From contig NZ_FOZX01000002.1 in NCBI RefSeq assembly GCF_900116135.1, positions 515,959 to 579,958 on the forward strand: DNA of 64,000 nucleotides, in the 5' to 3' direction. This DNA is from Saccharopolyspora flava. Lineage in GTDB: Bacteria; Actinomycetota; Actinomycetes; Mycobacteriales; Pseudonocardiaceae. The notes under the pieces were generated by a model. It was not told the DNA's origin, did no database searches, and saw nothing but the letters and a program-made list of their open reading frames with translations. The position numbers and the translations under genes were made by a program. Shown here piece by piece: positions 53,011 to 61,031 of this stretch (positions are counted from its first letter, which is position 1; every line of letters starts with the position of its first letter).

Positions 53011-53891
53011 CCGCGCTCCGTGCCGCGCGGCTCGAACTCCAGCGTGGCGTCGTCGTAGACGATCTCGGCGACCGGAACCGTGGACGAGACGTCCACGTCG
53101 ACCTCGGAGTGCGCGCCGCAGCCGAACTCGACGCTGACCACGCGGCCGTCGGCCGGGGCGTACTCGTTGGCGCACACGCCGAACGCGCCGCCCATCGACC
53201 CCGCCAGCTTCAGGAAGAAACCGCAGGTCCCGCAGGCCGCGGGCGCGAGCTTGGCGGTGTCGGCGCGGGGGCCGAAGTCACCGGAGTGCCAGCGCTCGGC
53301 GGCGTCGGTGCGGCCCTCGAAGCTGAGCACCCGCTTGCGGCCGAGCCCGACCTCCTTGGCGACGTCGCCGAACTGCTCGTCGTCGGTGGTCAGGTGGCCC
53401 GGGGCCAGCCGCGGGTCGTCCGGGCTGGTCGGCAGCAGGTCACCCGCGCCGAGGTCACCGGGCTGGACGCGGTCGCGCCACGGCACCCAGTCCGGCGCGG
53501 TCAGCGCCGACGGACCGGGCAGCAGCACGACCTCGCTGACCGTGACCGGCTCGCCGGGACCGACGCCGGCGACCGTCACGGCCCAGCGCCAGCCGACGTA
53601 TCCGGGGTAGTTCGACTCGAAGTAGTGCGTGACCGCGTTCGGGCCCTCGGGCTCGACGCCGACGTGCGCACCGACCGGCGACGTCGCGCTGTCGGCCACG
53701 TCGCCTTCGGTGGTGTCCAGGGTCAGCACCGGCGAACCGATCGGATCGTCGCCGGGACGGGCCTCGTCCTCCGCCGCGGCTCGGGCGACGTCCTCGGCCG
53801 CCGCGAGCTCCGGGTTCAACGGCTCGGCGGCAGGCTGCCCCGCGTCGTCGTACGGAGCGTCCGCGCCCGGGCTGGTCATCGGAGCAGGCAT
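53007..53891 (-). CDS. DUF3027 protein with zinc-ribbon-like cysteines
   Basis: A 294-residue member of DUF3027. The conserved core includes VTHYFESNYPGYVGWRWAVT, WVPWRDRVQPGDLGAGDLLP and the cysteine-rich region AACGTCGFFLKL...GVCANEYAPADGRVVS...GCGAHSE, which could bind zinc through four cysteines and a histidine. The frame is open to 54158 with a hydrophobic N-terminus (LIGLLAVVLAVVLRWYL), but that part overlaps the divergent cyclotransferase gene; the ATG at 53891 is preferred (ATG 53879 is close). Coupled to the sacsin-like gene. Function unknown. Confidence 0.78.
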   Translation of the reverse strand: MPAPMTSPGADAPYDDAGQPAAEPLNPELAAAEDVARAAAEDEARPGDDPIGSPVLTLDTTEGDVADSATSPVGAHVGVEPEGPNAVTHYFESNYPGYVGWRWAVTVAGVGPGEPVTVSEVVLLPGPSALTAPDWVPWRDRVQPGDLGAGDLLPTSPDDPRLAPGHLTTDDEQFGDVAKEVGLGRKRVLSFEGRTDAAERWHSGDFGPRADTAKLAPAACGTCGFFLKLAGSMGGAFGVCANEYAPADGRVVSVEFGCGAHSEVDVDVSSTVPVAEIVYDDATLEFEPRGTERG

Positions 53892-54020
53892 AGGCGTCAC
53901 ATGCTCGATTGTGCCGTACGGGTTCTGCGGCGCAGTCGGCTGTGTCTCCGCCGACACCGTCGGACCGCTGATCCGGAGCGGAGTGGCACTCGGAGTGACC
54001 GGGCGTGTCAAGCTTTCGGG

Positions 54021-54860
54021 GTGCGACTTGCTCAAACTGGCCGTCTCTTGTGCGGAGTGCTGCTCACCTTCGGACTCGGCGTTGCGTGCACGGCGCAGGT
54101 ACCAGCGCAGCACGACGGCCAGGACGACCGCGAGCAAACCGATCAGGGCGTTGGGCACGCGGGAAGCCTGCCACACCTTCGAGTCGAGGTGATCAACGTG
54201 CTCCCGCACGACCGCTCCTCGTTCACTCAGGGCTTGGAAATCGCCGACGGCACCCTCTACGAAGGCACCGGCCTGCGCGGCTCCTCGGTGCTGCGCGCCG
54301 GCGATCCGCTGAGCGGCGCGGCACGGCACGAGGTGCGGCTGCCGGCCGAGTTCTTCGGTGAGGGAATCACCGTCACGGGTGACCGTATCTGGCAGCTCAC
54401 CTGGCAGGAAGGGGTTGCGTTCGAGCGCGATCGCGCGACCCTGCGGGAACTGCGCCGAGTGGAGTACCCGGGCGAGGGCTGGGGCCTGTGCTTCGACGGG
54501 AACCGGCTGGTGATGAGCGACGGCAGCGACCGGCTGACCTTCCGCGATCCGGAGACGTTCGCGCAGGTCGGCGAGGTGTCGGTGACCCGCGAGGGCTCGC
54601 CGGTGGAGGAGCTCAACGAGCTGGAGTGCGCGGGCGGCCAGGTGTGGGCGAACGTGTGGGGCAGCGACGAGATCATGCGGATCGATCCGGCGAACGGCCA
54701 GGTCACGGCCGTCGTGAACGCCGAGGGGCTGCTGCCGCCGGAGCAGCGGGCCGGGGCCGACGTGCTCAACGGCATCGCCGCTGTGCCCGGGACCGACGAG
54801 TTCCTGATCACCGGGAAGAACTGGCCGTCGATGTTCCGGGTGCGCTTCGTGCCCGCCTGA
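54021..54860 (+). CDS. Glutaminyl-peptide cyclotransferase, secreted
   Basis: A 279-residue plant/bacterial-type glutamine cyclotransferase, a five-bladed beta-propeller that forms N-terminal pyroglutamate on exported proteins. The signature SSFTQGLEIADGTLYEGTG, then SSVLR, WQLTWQEGVAFERD, GWGLCFDGNRLVMSDGSDRL and LNGIAAVPGTDEFLITGKNW are all clear. The N-terminus from the GTG at 54021 gives a signal peptide (RLLCGVLLTFGLGVACT) with a weak lipobox, so it is exported, possibly lipid-anchored. Confidence 0.88.
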   Translation: MRLAQTGRLLCGVLLTFGLGVACTAQVPAQHDGQDDREQTDQGVGHAGSLPHLRVEVINVLPHDRSSFTQGLEIADGTLYEGTGLRGSSVLRAGDPLSGAARHEVRLPAEFFGEGITVTGDRIWQLTWQEGVAFERDRATLRELRRVEYPGEGWGLCFDGNRLVMSDGSDRLTFRDPETFAQVGEVSVTREGSPVEELNELECAGGQVWANVWGSDEIMRIDPANGQVTAVVNAEGLLPPEQRAGADVLNGIAAVPGTDEFLITGKNWPSMFRVRFVPA

Positions 54861-55015
54861 GCCCGCGATCACTCGCCGGGGTGATCTAGGCCGCATTTTC
54901 GTAGCCTGATCGTGTCCAGCTGTATTTTTCGGCGGCTTCCCGCCTCTTTATCCATGAGGGCGAACCATCGGCGGTTCGCCCGCAACCCGGTCGTGTCGAG
55001 AGGAGGTGGGGCAGG

Positions 55016-56725
55016 ATGGCGGACATGGGGACGCGGGGACGTGACCGGCGGCCGGACGAGCCGCGCGGTCGGCCGGGCTGGGGAGCCGGGCAGCGCGGGA
55101 AGCGCGGTTGGTACGCCGACCGGCAGCGATCCGGGCAGCGCTTCGAGCCGCCCCAGGACACCGAGCCGCGCCGGTATCCCTGGCAGGACGACCCCGACTA
55201 CGACGACCGGCCCGATCACGGCGACCGGCCCGGCTACGGCGATCGGCCCGGCGGGACGAGCCCGCTGCCGCCGCTGCCCGAGGACCACCCCGGGACCTCC
55301 GAGGACACCGCGGAACCGGAGGCGCCCGAGGCGGAGGAACGCCCGCGCGGGACGACGCCGCCGCCGAAGAAGCTCACGGTCACCCGGGTCGCCGCGTGGC
55401 GCAGCAAGGACCTGACGCAGCGGATGGTGCGGCTGTTCTTCTCGCTGGCGCACGCCGACGGGGCGGACCGGTCCGGGCTGGCCAAGTTCACCTACGCGTG
55501 GATGGGCAACTACGCGGTCGACGCGGCGATGGCGGTCGCGCTGGCCAACACGCTGTTCTTCTCGGCGGCCACCGCCGAGAGCAAGGACAAGGTCGCCCTG
55601 TACCTGCTGATCACGGTCGCGCCGTTCGCGGTGATCGCCCCGGTGATCGGCCCCGCCCTGGACCGCCTCCAGCAGGGCCGGCGGCTCGCGCTGGCCGCCT
55701 CCTTCGGGGTGCGCGTGGTGCTGGCGGCGGTCATGGCGCTGAACTTCAACAGCTGGCTCCTCTACCCGGCCGCGCTGGGCTGCATGGTGCTGTCGAAGTC
55801 CTTCGGCGTGCTCAAGGCGGCGATGACGCCACGGGTGCTGCCCGGGCAGATCACCCTGACCAAGGCCAACTCGCGGCTCACCGCGTTCGGCCTGGCCGCC
55901 GGGGGCGTGTTCGGCGCGATCGCCTCCGGTTTCGCCTGGCTGTGGGGCTCGGAGGGCGCGCTGTGGTTCATGGCCGCGATGGCCGCGGGCGGCGTCTGGC
56001 TGTGCCTGCGCATCCCGGGCTGGGTGGAGAGCACCGAGGGCGAGGTCCAGACGTCGATCGGCGATCCGGGGCGCTCCCGCAAGGTCGCGCTGAGCGACCA
56101 CGTCGTGGTGGCGCTGTGGGGCAACGGCGGCATCCGCGTGCTCACCGGGTTCCTGACGCTGTTCGCCGCGTTCGTGATCAAGCACGACACCCAGCACGAG
56201 CCGTTCATGCAGCTGGTGCTGCTGGGTCTGGTCGGCGGTGCCGCCGGGGTCGGCAGCTTCCTCGGCAACGCGCTGGGCTCGCGGATGACGTTCGACAAAC
56301 CGGACCGGCTGATCATCGGCTGCCTCGGCGCGACGGTGGCGGTGGCGGTCTGCGCCGCGGTGCTGGCCGGGCTGCCGCTGGCGGTGATCGTCGGCCTGAT
56401 CGGCGCGACCGCCTCCGCGCTGGCCAAGGTGTGCCTGGACGCGGTGATCCAGCGGGACATGCCGGAGGCCTCGCGGGCGTCGGCGTTCGGCCGCTCCGAG
56501 ACGATCTTGCAGCTCAGCTGGGTCTTCGGCGGCGCGCTCGGCGTATTGCTGCCACCGGTGTACTGGATCGGGTTCCTGGTGGTCTCCGCGCTGCTGGCCC
56601 TGGTGCTCACGCAGACGGTTGTGCGCGGGCGCGGCGGCACGCTGATCCCGGCGATCCCGCTGCCACCCCGGCTGCGGCGTTCGGCGAGCGCACCGGCCAC
56701 CGCCCGCTCGACCCCCGGCCCGTAG
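55016..56725 (+). CDS. MFS transporter with long disordered N-terminus
   Basis: A 569-residue membrane protein. Residues 1-120 are hydrophilic and rich in Arg, Asp, Gly and Pro with a repeated DDRPDHGDRPGYGDRPGG pattern; residues 130-540 hold about twelve helices of MFS type (KFTYAWMGNYAVDAAMAVALA, PVIGPALDRLQQGRRLALAA, GSRMTFDKPDRLIIG). It matches the actinobacterial MFS protein that neighbours DUF2771 and the cold-shock gene in mycobacteria. GGAGGTG stands 8 bases before the ATG. Substrate unknown. Confidence 0.85.
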   Translation: MADMGTRGRDRRPDEPRGRPGWGAGQRGKRGWYADRQRSGQRFEPPQDTEPRRYPWQDDPDYDDRPDHGDRPGYGDRPGGTSPLPPLPEDHPGTSEDTAEPEAPEAEERPRGTTPPPKKLTVTRVAAWRSKDLTQRMVRLFFSLAHADGADRSGLAKFTYAWMGNYAVDAAMAVALANTLFFSAATAESKDKVALYLLITVAPFAVIAPVIGPALDRLQQGRRLALAASFGVRVVLAAVMALNFNSWLLYPAALGCMVLSKSFGVLKAAMTPRVLPGQITLTKANSRLTAFGLAAGGVFGAIASGFAWLWGSEGALWFMAAMAAGGVWLCLRIPGWVESTEGEVQTSIGDPGRSRKVALSDHVVVALWGNGGIRVLTGFLTLFAAFVIKHDTQHEPFMQLVLLGLVGGAAGVGSFLGNALGSRMTFDKPDRLIIGCLGATVAVAVCAAVLAGLPLAVIVGLIGATASALAKVCLDAVIQRDMPEASRASAFGRSETILQLSWVFGGALGVLLPPVYWIGFLVVSALLALVLTQTVVRGRGGTLIPAIPLPPRLRRSASAPATARSTPGP

Positions 56726-56728
56726 GCT
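56723..56728 (+). promoter_or_regulatory. Leaderless -10 box (TAGGCT) of DUF2771 gene
   Basis: TAGGCT begins with the TAG stop codon of the MFS gene and ends 6 bases before the GTG at 56735. Confidence 0.5.
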
Positions 56729-56734
56729 CAGGCC

Positions 56735-57211
56735 GTGCATCGTGGACTGAAGCCGCTGCTGGCGGTCGCCGCTGCCGGGCTCGCCGCCGGCTGCGCCTCC
56801 CCCAACCAACCGCAGGTGACCTTCTACTCGCACGGGGACTCGGTGGCCGTCGACGCCGCCCAGTACTGCGACCCGACCGGCGACCAGTGCTCTCCCCCGA
56901 ACCAGGAGGCGGTGGGTGAGCTGCGGATGGCCAACCGCGACCCGCTGCAGATCTCCGTTCCGGCCGAGGTCTCCCAGGCGCCGTGGCAGGTGGTGTTCCT
57001 CTACCAGGGGCTCGACGGCAAGCAGCTGGACGGGCGCAGCCCGGTGTTCACGCCGAACTCGCGGCACGCCTACACGCTGCAGCTGCCGCCGGACGGCGCC
57101 CGCATCGAGCACGTCGAGGTCCAGCAGTTCTCGGCGGTGCTCACCCAGGGCGCCGACGGCGGAGTCGACTTCGGCATCGGCGGCAGCTGGGTCCTCGACG
57201 TCAAGCAGTGA
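56735..57211 (+). CDS. DUF2771 lipoprotein
   Basis: A 158-residue lipoprotein. The signal HRGLKPLLAVAAAGLAAGCA ends in the lipobox LAAGC, so the mature protein is diacylglycerol-anchored outside the membrane. The rest is a beta-rich DUF2771 domain (QVTFYSHGDSVAVDAAQYC, WQVVFLYQGLDGKQL). It ends 9 bases after the MFS stop begins its promoter, so it may be expressed both from the MFS mRNA and its own leaderless promoter. Function unknown. Confidence 0.85.
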   Translation: MHRGLKPLLAVAAAGLAAGCASPNQPQVTFYSHGDSVAVDAAQYCDPTGDQCSPPNQEAVGELRMANRDPLQISVPAEVSQAPWQVVFLYQGLDGKQLDGRSPVFTPNSRHAYTLQLPPDGARIEHVEVQQFSAVLTQGADGGVDFGIGGSWVLDVKQ

Positions 57212-57217
57212 AGCCGA

Positions 57218-57254
57218 GCGTCAGGCGAGCGCCGGCACGGTGCTCGCCTGACGC
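57218..57254. terminator. Bidirectional terminator between DUF2771 and cold-shock genes
   Basis: GCGTCAGGCGAGC pairs perfectly with GCTCGCCTGACGC (13 bp, 11-base loop). Confidence 0.88.
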
Positions 57255-57276
57255 ATCACGGAGCTTCCCCTGCGGG

Positions 57277-57672
57277 TCAGTTCCCGCCCGGGTCGAGCTC
57301 GCGGGCCACGGCGCGGACGACTTCGCCGATGCGCTTGGCGGTCTTGCGGTCCGGGTAGCGGCCTCGCGCCAGGTCGGGCTGCACCTTCAGCTCGAGGAGC
57401 TTGATCATGTCCTCGACCATGCCGTGCAGCTCGTCGGCGGGACGTCGGCGCGCCTCCGTGACCGAGGGCAGCGGGTCCAGTAACTTCACCTTCAACGCCT
57501 GCGGGCCGCGTCGGCCTTGCGCCATGTCGAAGTCGACGCGCTGGCCGGTCTTGAGCGCATCCACACCAGATGGCAACGCGGAAGCACGCACGTACACGTC
57601 CTCCCCGCCATCCTGGGTCAGGAAGCCGAAGCCCTTGTCCGAGTCGAACCACTTGACCCTGCCGGTCGGCAC
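57277..57672 (-). CDS. Cold-shock protein with C-terminal extension (CspB-like)
   Basis: A 131-residue protein: a cold-shock domain (about 1-66) with the RNA-binding motifs [16 protein letters not shown] (RNP1) and [10 protein letters not shown] (RNP2-like), followed by a 60-residue helical tail ([20 protein letters not shown]). The long form matches the roughly 135-residue mycobacterial CspB rather than the 67-residue CspA type. It binds single-stranded RNA/DNA and relieves mRNA structure. The GTG start at 57672 is preceded by GAGG. A 239-base gap to the divergent gene allows a long 5' leader as is common for cold-shock mRNAs. Confidence 0.9.
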   Translation of the reverse strand: MPTGRVKWFDSDKGFGFLTQDGGEDVYVRASALPSGVDALKTGQRVDFDMAQGRRGPQALKVKLLDPLPSVTEARRRPADELHGMVEDMIKLLELKVQPDLARGRYPDRKTAKRIGEVVRAVARELDPGGN

Positions 57673-57899
57673 TGTCCTCACCGTTCCCTGTCGAATGCGC
57701 GCTGACCCGCTCGCGGGCCACGTACCCTGCCGTTTTTCCCACCGCAACGCGGCAAACGCCCCGTCACGACGAAAGCGCCCCGATAACGCCACGCAAGTGC
57801 GCGCGCCGGGACGCGTCCCACCAAGCGTACCGCGAAGGTGGACCACGTCACCCATCCTTATCGACCCAGACCGGTTGCAGCGGTCGGCGCTGATGTGAA

Positions 57900-57905
57900 T
57901 ACGCT
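57900..57905 (+). promoter_or_regulatory. Leaderless -10 box (TACGCT)
   Basis: TACGCT ends 6 bases before the ATG at 57912 of the small membrane protein gene. Confidence 0.5.
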
Positions 57906-57911
57906 GCTCAC

Positions 57912-58118
57912 ATGGCGAGCAGCTCACCCAGATCCGCAGTGCTTCCGATCGCGATGACGATGTTCGGCGTCGGCCTGCTCGCCATCATCGTGATCTTCGC
58001 GCTCTTCGCCGCCGGTGTTCAAGACCTCCCGGCGTGGGTGAGCCTCACGACGCTCCTGTGCCCGGCGGGGCTGATCTTCGGCGTGATCGCGACCGTGGTG
58101 CGCGCCCGCCGGAACTAG
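57912..58118 (+). CDS. Small two-helix membrane protein
   Basis: A 68-residue protein with two hydrophobic helices ([23 protein letters not shown] and [19 protein letters not shown]) and a basic C-terminus (RARRN). It resembles small actinobacterial DUF2516/DUF4229-like proteins but I cannot assign a family. Strong coding bias and a leaderless promoter support it. Its stop interlocks with that of the convergent HAD gene (CTAG). Confidence 0.7.
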   Translation: MASSSPRSAVLPIAMTMFGVGLLAIIVIFALFAAGVQDLPAWVSLTTLLCPAGLIFGVIATVVRARRN

Positions 58119-58732
58119 CCGCGGGCGGCCAGCCAGGCCGGGAACTCGGTGAGGTCGTTCAGCGCCACGTCGGCTCCGGCCTCGCGCAGCTCGGGCGCCG
58201 AGTAGGGCCCGGTGGCCACGCCGACAGCGGTCGCCCCGGCGGCGTGCCCACCGGCGATGTCGCCGAAGTGGTCGCCGACGTAGACGCTCGCGCCCTCGGC
58301 CAGCAGCACGTCCCCCTTGCCCGCGCCGAACACGCCGCCGGCGAGCCGGTCGACGCTCCAGCCCAGGGCCTTGAGGTGCAGCGCCGCGTTGGGCTCGTAC
58401 TTGCCGGTGACCACGAGCGTCCGCCCGCCCGCGGCGCGCACGGCCTCCAGGGCCTCGGCCGCGCCCGGCAGGGCGATCGTCTCGCCGATCACGACGGTCG
58501 GGTAGATCGCGCGGAAGTGGGTGACCAGCCGCGCGACCATCGGTTCGTCGAACCCGTAGCCGCGGAGCACGTCCTCCAGCGGCGGCCCGAGGTTCGAGGC
58601 GAAGTGCTGCCCGTCGAGCTCGGTGCCGAACTCCTCGTTGAGGGCCTCGAAGGCGCGGACCATGCCGGGCCGCGGGTCGATGAGGGTCATGTCCAGGTCG
58701 AATCCGACCGTGAGTGCGTTGCGCTCGTCCAT
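58115..58732 (-). CDS. HAD-superfamily phosphatase
   Basis: A 205-residue haloacid-dehalogenase phosphatase of the phosphoglycolate-phosphatase/beta-phosphoglucomutase subgroup. Motif I is [15 protein letters not shown] (nucleophile and acid Asp), motif [16 protein letters not shown] with the conserved Lys, and motif [17 protein letters not shown]. Small helical cap at about 20-80. ATG at 58732 follows TAGGCT by 7 bases and has no ribosome site, hence leaderless. The substrate is unknown. Confidence 0.85.
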   Translation of the reverse strand: MDERNALTVGFDLDMTLIDPRPGMVRAFEALNEEFGTELDGQHFASNLGPPLEDVLRGYGFDEPMVARLVTHFRAIYPTVVIGETIALPGAAEALEAVRAAGGRTLVVTGKYEPNAALHLKALGWSVDRLAGGVFGAGKGDVLLAEGASVYVGDHFGDIAGGHAAGATAVGVATGPYSAPELREAGADVALNDLTEFPAWLAARG

Positions 58733-58739
58733 CGCGGCC

Positions 58740-58745
58740 AGCCTA
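58740..58745 (-). promoter_or_regulatory. Leaderless -10 box (TAGGCT) of HAD gene
   Basis: Minus-strand TAGGCT, 7 bases before the ATG at 58732. Confidence 0.5.
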
Positions 58746-58839
58746 CGGATGCGCACGTGAGGACCTTGACGCGAAACTGTCCGGTACCGAAACTGGCGGG
58801 AGTAGCGCACCTCACACCACGGCGAGCCGGAGTCGTTCA

Positions 58840-59802
58840 ATGACGAGCACGCACCCCGCCCAGCGCGAGAGCTTCCACTCCCTCCAAGCACGCGGCCTGA
58901 ACTGGGATTCGCTGCCGTTGCGGCTGTTCTCGAAGGGCAACGCCCGCTTCTGGAACCCCGCCGACATCGACTTCACCCAGGACGCCCAGGACTGGCAGCA
59001 GCTCACCGACGACGAGAAGCGCGGCGTGGCCGGGCTCTGCGCGCAGTTCATCGCGGGTGAGGAGGCCGTCACCGAGGACCTCCAGCCGTTCATGGCCGCG
59101 ATGGCCGCCGAGGGCCGCTTCGGCGACGAGATGTACCTGACCCAGTTCTGCTTCGAGGAGGCCAAGCATACCCAGGTGTTCCGGCTCTGGATGGACGCCG
59201 TCGGCCTCACCGAGGACTTGCACGAGTTCGTCGCCGAGAACCCCGGCTACCGGGAGATCTTCTACAAGGCGCTGCCGGAGACGCTGCAGGCGCTGCACAC
59301 CGATCCCAGCCCGGAGAACCAGGTCCGCGCCTCGGTCACCTACAACCACGTGGTCGAGGGGACGCTGGCGCTCACCGGCTACTTCGCCTGGCACAAGATC
59401 TGCGTCAGCCACGGCATCCTGCCCGGGATGCAGCAGGTCATCAAGCTCATCGGGGACGACGAGCGCAGGCACATGGCCTGGGGCACCTTCACCTGCCGCA
59501 GGCACGTGGCCGCCGACGAGCGCAACTGGGCGGTGGTCGAGGACCAGATGGCGACGCTGCTGCCGCACGCCATCGCCCAGGTCCAGTGGCAGCCCGCCGA
59601 CGCCCCGGAGGTGCTGCCGTTCGAGCTCGACAAGGAGGAGCTCACGGCCTACGCCTCCGACCGCGCGACCCGCCGGCTCGGCGCGATCTCCAGCGCCCGC
59701 GGCATGCCCCTGGCCCAGATCGACGTCGACTCCGAACCCGAAGCCCTCGAAGACCGCTTCGGCGCCGAAGACGCAGCAGAACTCGACAAACTCCGCTCCT
59801 GA
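58840..59802 (+). CDS. R2-like ligand-binding oxidase (R2lox)
   Basis: A 320-residue ferritin-like protein usually auto-annotated as ribonucleotide reductase beta subunit. Every signature residue of R2lox is present with a constant offset of +6 from the M. tuberculosis Rv0233 numbering: metal ligands Glu74, Glu107, His110, Glu173, Glu208, His211, and the Val77/Tyr168 pair that forms the unique valine-tyrosine ether cross-link. R2lox assembles a Mn/Fe centre and binds a long-chain fatty acid; it is an oxidase, not a radical-forming reductase subunit. No nrdA-type gene is nearby. ATG at 58840 is preferred over an open upstream frame. Confidence 0.92.
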   Translation: MTSTHPAQRESFHSLQARGLNWDSLPLRLFSKGNARFWNPADIDFTQDAQDWQQLTDDEKRGVAGLCAQFIAGEEAVTEDLQPFMAAMAAEGRFGDEMYLTQFCFEEAKHTQVFRLWMDAVGLTEDLHEFVAENPGYREIFYKALPETLQALHTDPSPENQVRASVTYNHVVEGTLALTGYFAWHKICVSHGILPGMQQVIKLIGDDERRHMAWGTFTCRRHVAADERNWAVVEDQMATLLPHAIAQVQWQPADAPEVLPFELDKEELTAYASDRATRRLGAISSARGMPLAQIDVDSEPEALEDRFGAEDAAELDKLRS

Positions 59803-59810
59803 GAAGAACG

Positions 59811-59880
59811 ACAGTTCTCATGAAAACCGTCCCCATCCCAGAACCCCTGGGTCGTGACAGTTTTCATGAAAACTGTCACC
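59811..59880. repeat. Two TTTTCATGAAAA palindromes after R2lox
   Basis: An imperfect copy (ACAGTTCTCATGAAAACCGT) at 59811-59830 and a perfect 26-bp palindrome at 59854-59879, GTGACAG-TTTTCATGAAAA-CTGTCAC. They begin 9 bases past the R2lox stop and match the 15.5 and 29.3 kb copies. Confidence 0.92.
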
Positions 59881-60198
59881 TCCCCACCACCGACCCGAAG
59901 GACTCTCACCCTTCCACGATTTTGATCCTTTCGGGCGGACGCAGGTGGTGAAATCCGCCTGCGGAGCGGGAAACTGAGCACAGCCGGTGATTGAAGACGG
60001 ACTTCGCCGAGGATCCCGGCATTGATCACCGGCAGAAAGGACCTGGGGAACACCGCGCAGAAACGCGAAACCCGGCCCACCTACCGTCCGGAAGGCTGCC
60101 GGGTTCACTTCTCAAGGCTATTGCCTTGAACACGAGCAGAATACAGCACCCGCGAGTTGTCCGCACCGACTGTTTTCCGGCAACAGCCGAATGAGCGG

Positions 60199-60232
60199 GT
60201 GGTGCGGAAACCGAGGTGGTTCCCGCACCACC
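60199..60232 (-). terminator. Terminator of the molybdate/HAD operon
   Basis: GGTGGTGCGGAAACC and GGTTCCCGCACCACC pair with one bulge, starting 5 bases past the minus-strand stop at 60237. Confidence 0.78.
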
Positions 60233-60236
60233 GGGG

Positions 60237-61031
60237 TCAGGCTTTGAAGGGGTCTGTGACGTGGTCTCGGAGGTCGGCGATGGAGCGGACGACCTTCGTC
60301 GGGCGGTAGGGGAACAGCTCCGCCGTGTCCTCGTCGGAGATGCCGGACAGGACCAGGATCGTCTGCAGGCCGGATTCCAGGCCGGAGCGGACGTCGGTGT
60401 CCATCCGGTCGCCGATCATCAGCGTGTTCTCCGAGTGCACGCCCAGGTGGCGCAGCGCGGAACGCATCATCAGCGGGTTCGGCTTGCCCACGTAGTACGG
60501 CGCGCGGCCGGTGACCCGCTCGATCAGCGCGGCGACGGCGCCGGTGGCCGGCAGCGTCCCCTCGCGGCTGGGGCCCTTCTCGTCCGGGTTGGTGGCGATG
60601 AACCGCGCGCCGTTCTCCACCAGCCGGATGGCCTTGGTGATGGCCTCGAAGCTGTAGGTGCGGGTCTCGCCGAGGATCACGTAGTCCGGATCGCGGTCGG
60701 TGAGCACGTAGCCGATGTTGTGCAGCGCCGTGGTCAGCCCCGATTCACCGACCACGAACGCCGAACCACCGGGTCGCTGCTGCTCCAGGAACTGCGCCGT
60801 GGCCAGCGCGGACGTCCAGATCGCCTCCTCCGGGATGTCCAGCCCGCTGCGCAGTAGCCGGGCCCGCAGGTCCCGTGGGGTGTAGATGGAGTTGTTGGTG
60901 AAGACCATGAACGGGATGCCGTTCTGCCGAAGAGCGGCCACGAACTCGTCCGCGCCGGGCACCATGTGCTCCTCGTGGACCAGCACGCCGTCCATGTCCA
61001 TCAGGTACGTCCAGGTGGATGGCTCAGTCAC
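60237..61031 (-). CDS. HAD-IIA (NagD-type) phosphatase
   Basis: A 264-residue class IIA HAD phosphatase. Motifs: DMDGVLVHEEHMVPGADEF (nucleophile), FMVFTNNSIYTPRDLRARL, the cap from about 90 to 175, KPNPLMMRSAL (Lys) and TLMIGDRMDTDVRSGLESG. NagD-type enzymes hydrolyse nucleotide monophosphates or other small phosphates. Its GTG overlaps the modC stop by 4 bases, so it is the terminal gene of the molybdate operon; a role in dephosphorylating a cofactor precursor is a speculation from that position. Confidence 0.88.
   Translation of the reverse strand: MTEPSTWTYLMDMDGVLVHEEHMVPGADEFVAALRQNGIPFMVFTNNSIYTPRDLRARLLRSGLDIPEEAIWTSALATAQFLEQQRPGGSAFVVGESGLTTALHNIGYVLTDRDPDYVILGETRTYSFEAITKAIRLVENGARFIATNPDEKGPSREGTLPATGAVAALIERVTGRAPYYVGKPNPLMMRSALRHLGVHSENTLMIGDRMDTDVRSGLESGLQTILVLSGISDEDTAELFPYRPTKVVRSIADLRDHVTDPFKA

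Larger units (their letters stand above)
59803..60236. other. Spacer after R2lox
   Basis: About 430 bases between convergent genes. The first 80 carry two TTTTCATGAAAA-type palindromes, the last 40 the terminator of the NagD-like gene. The middle, about 59890-60190, is comparatively AT-rich and contains nothing I can identify. Confidence 0.5.

Noticed and set aside
53892-54158. N-terminal membrane helix of DUF3027 from GTG 54158
   Set aside because: It would overlap 138 bases of the divergent cyclotransferase gene antisense; codon bias fades in the linker. A start near 53891 leaves a normal divergent promoter, though the point is not settled.
58840-59802. Ribonucleotide reductase beta subunit
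   Set aside because: Val77 and the ligand set match R2lox, and no alpha-subunit gene is adjacent.
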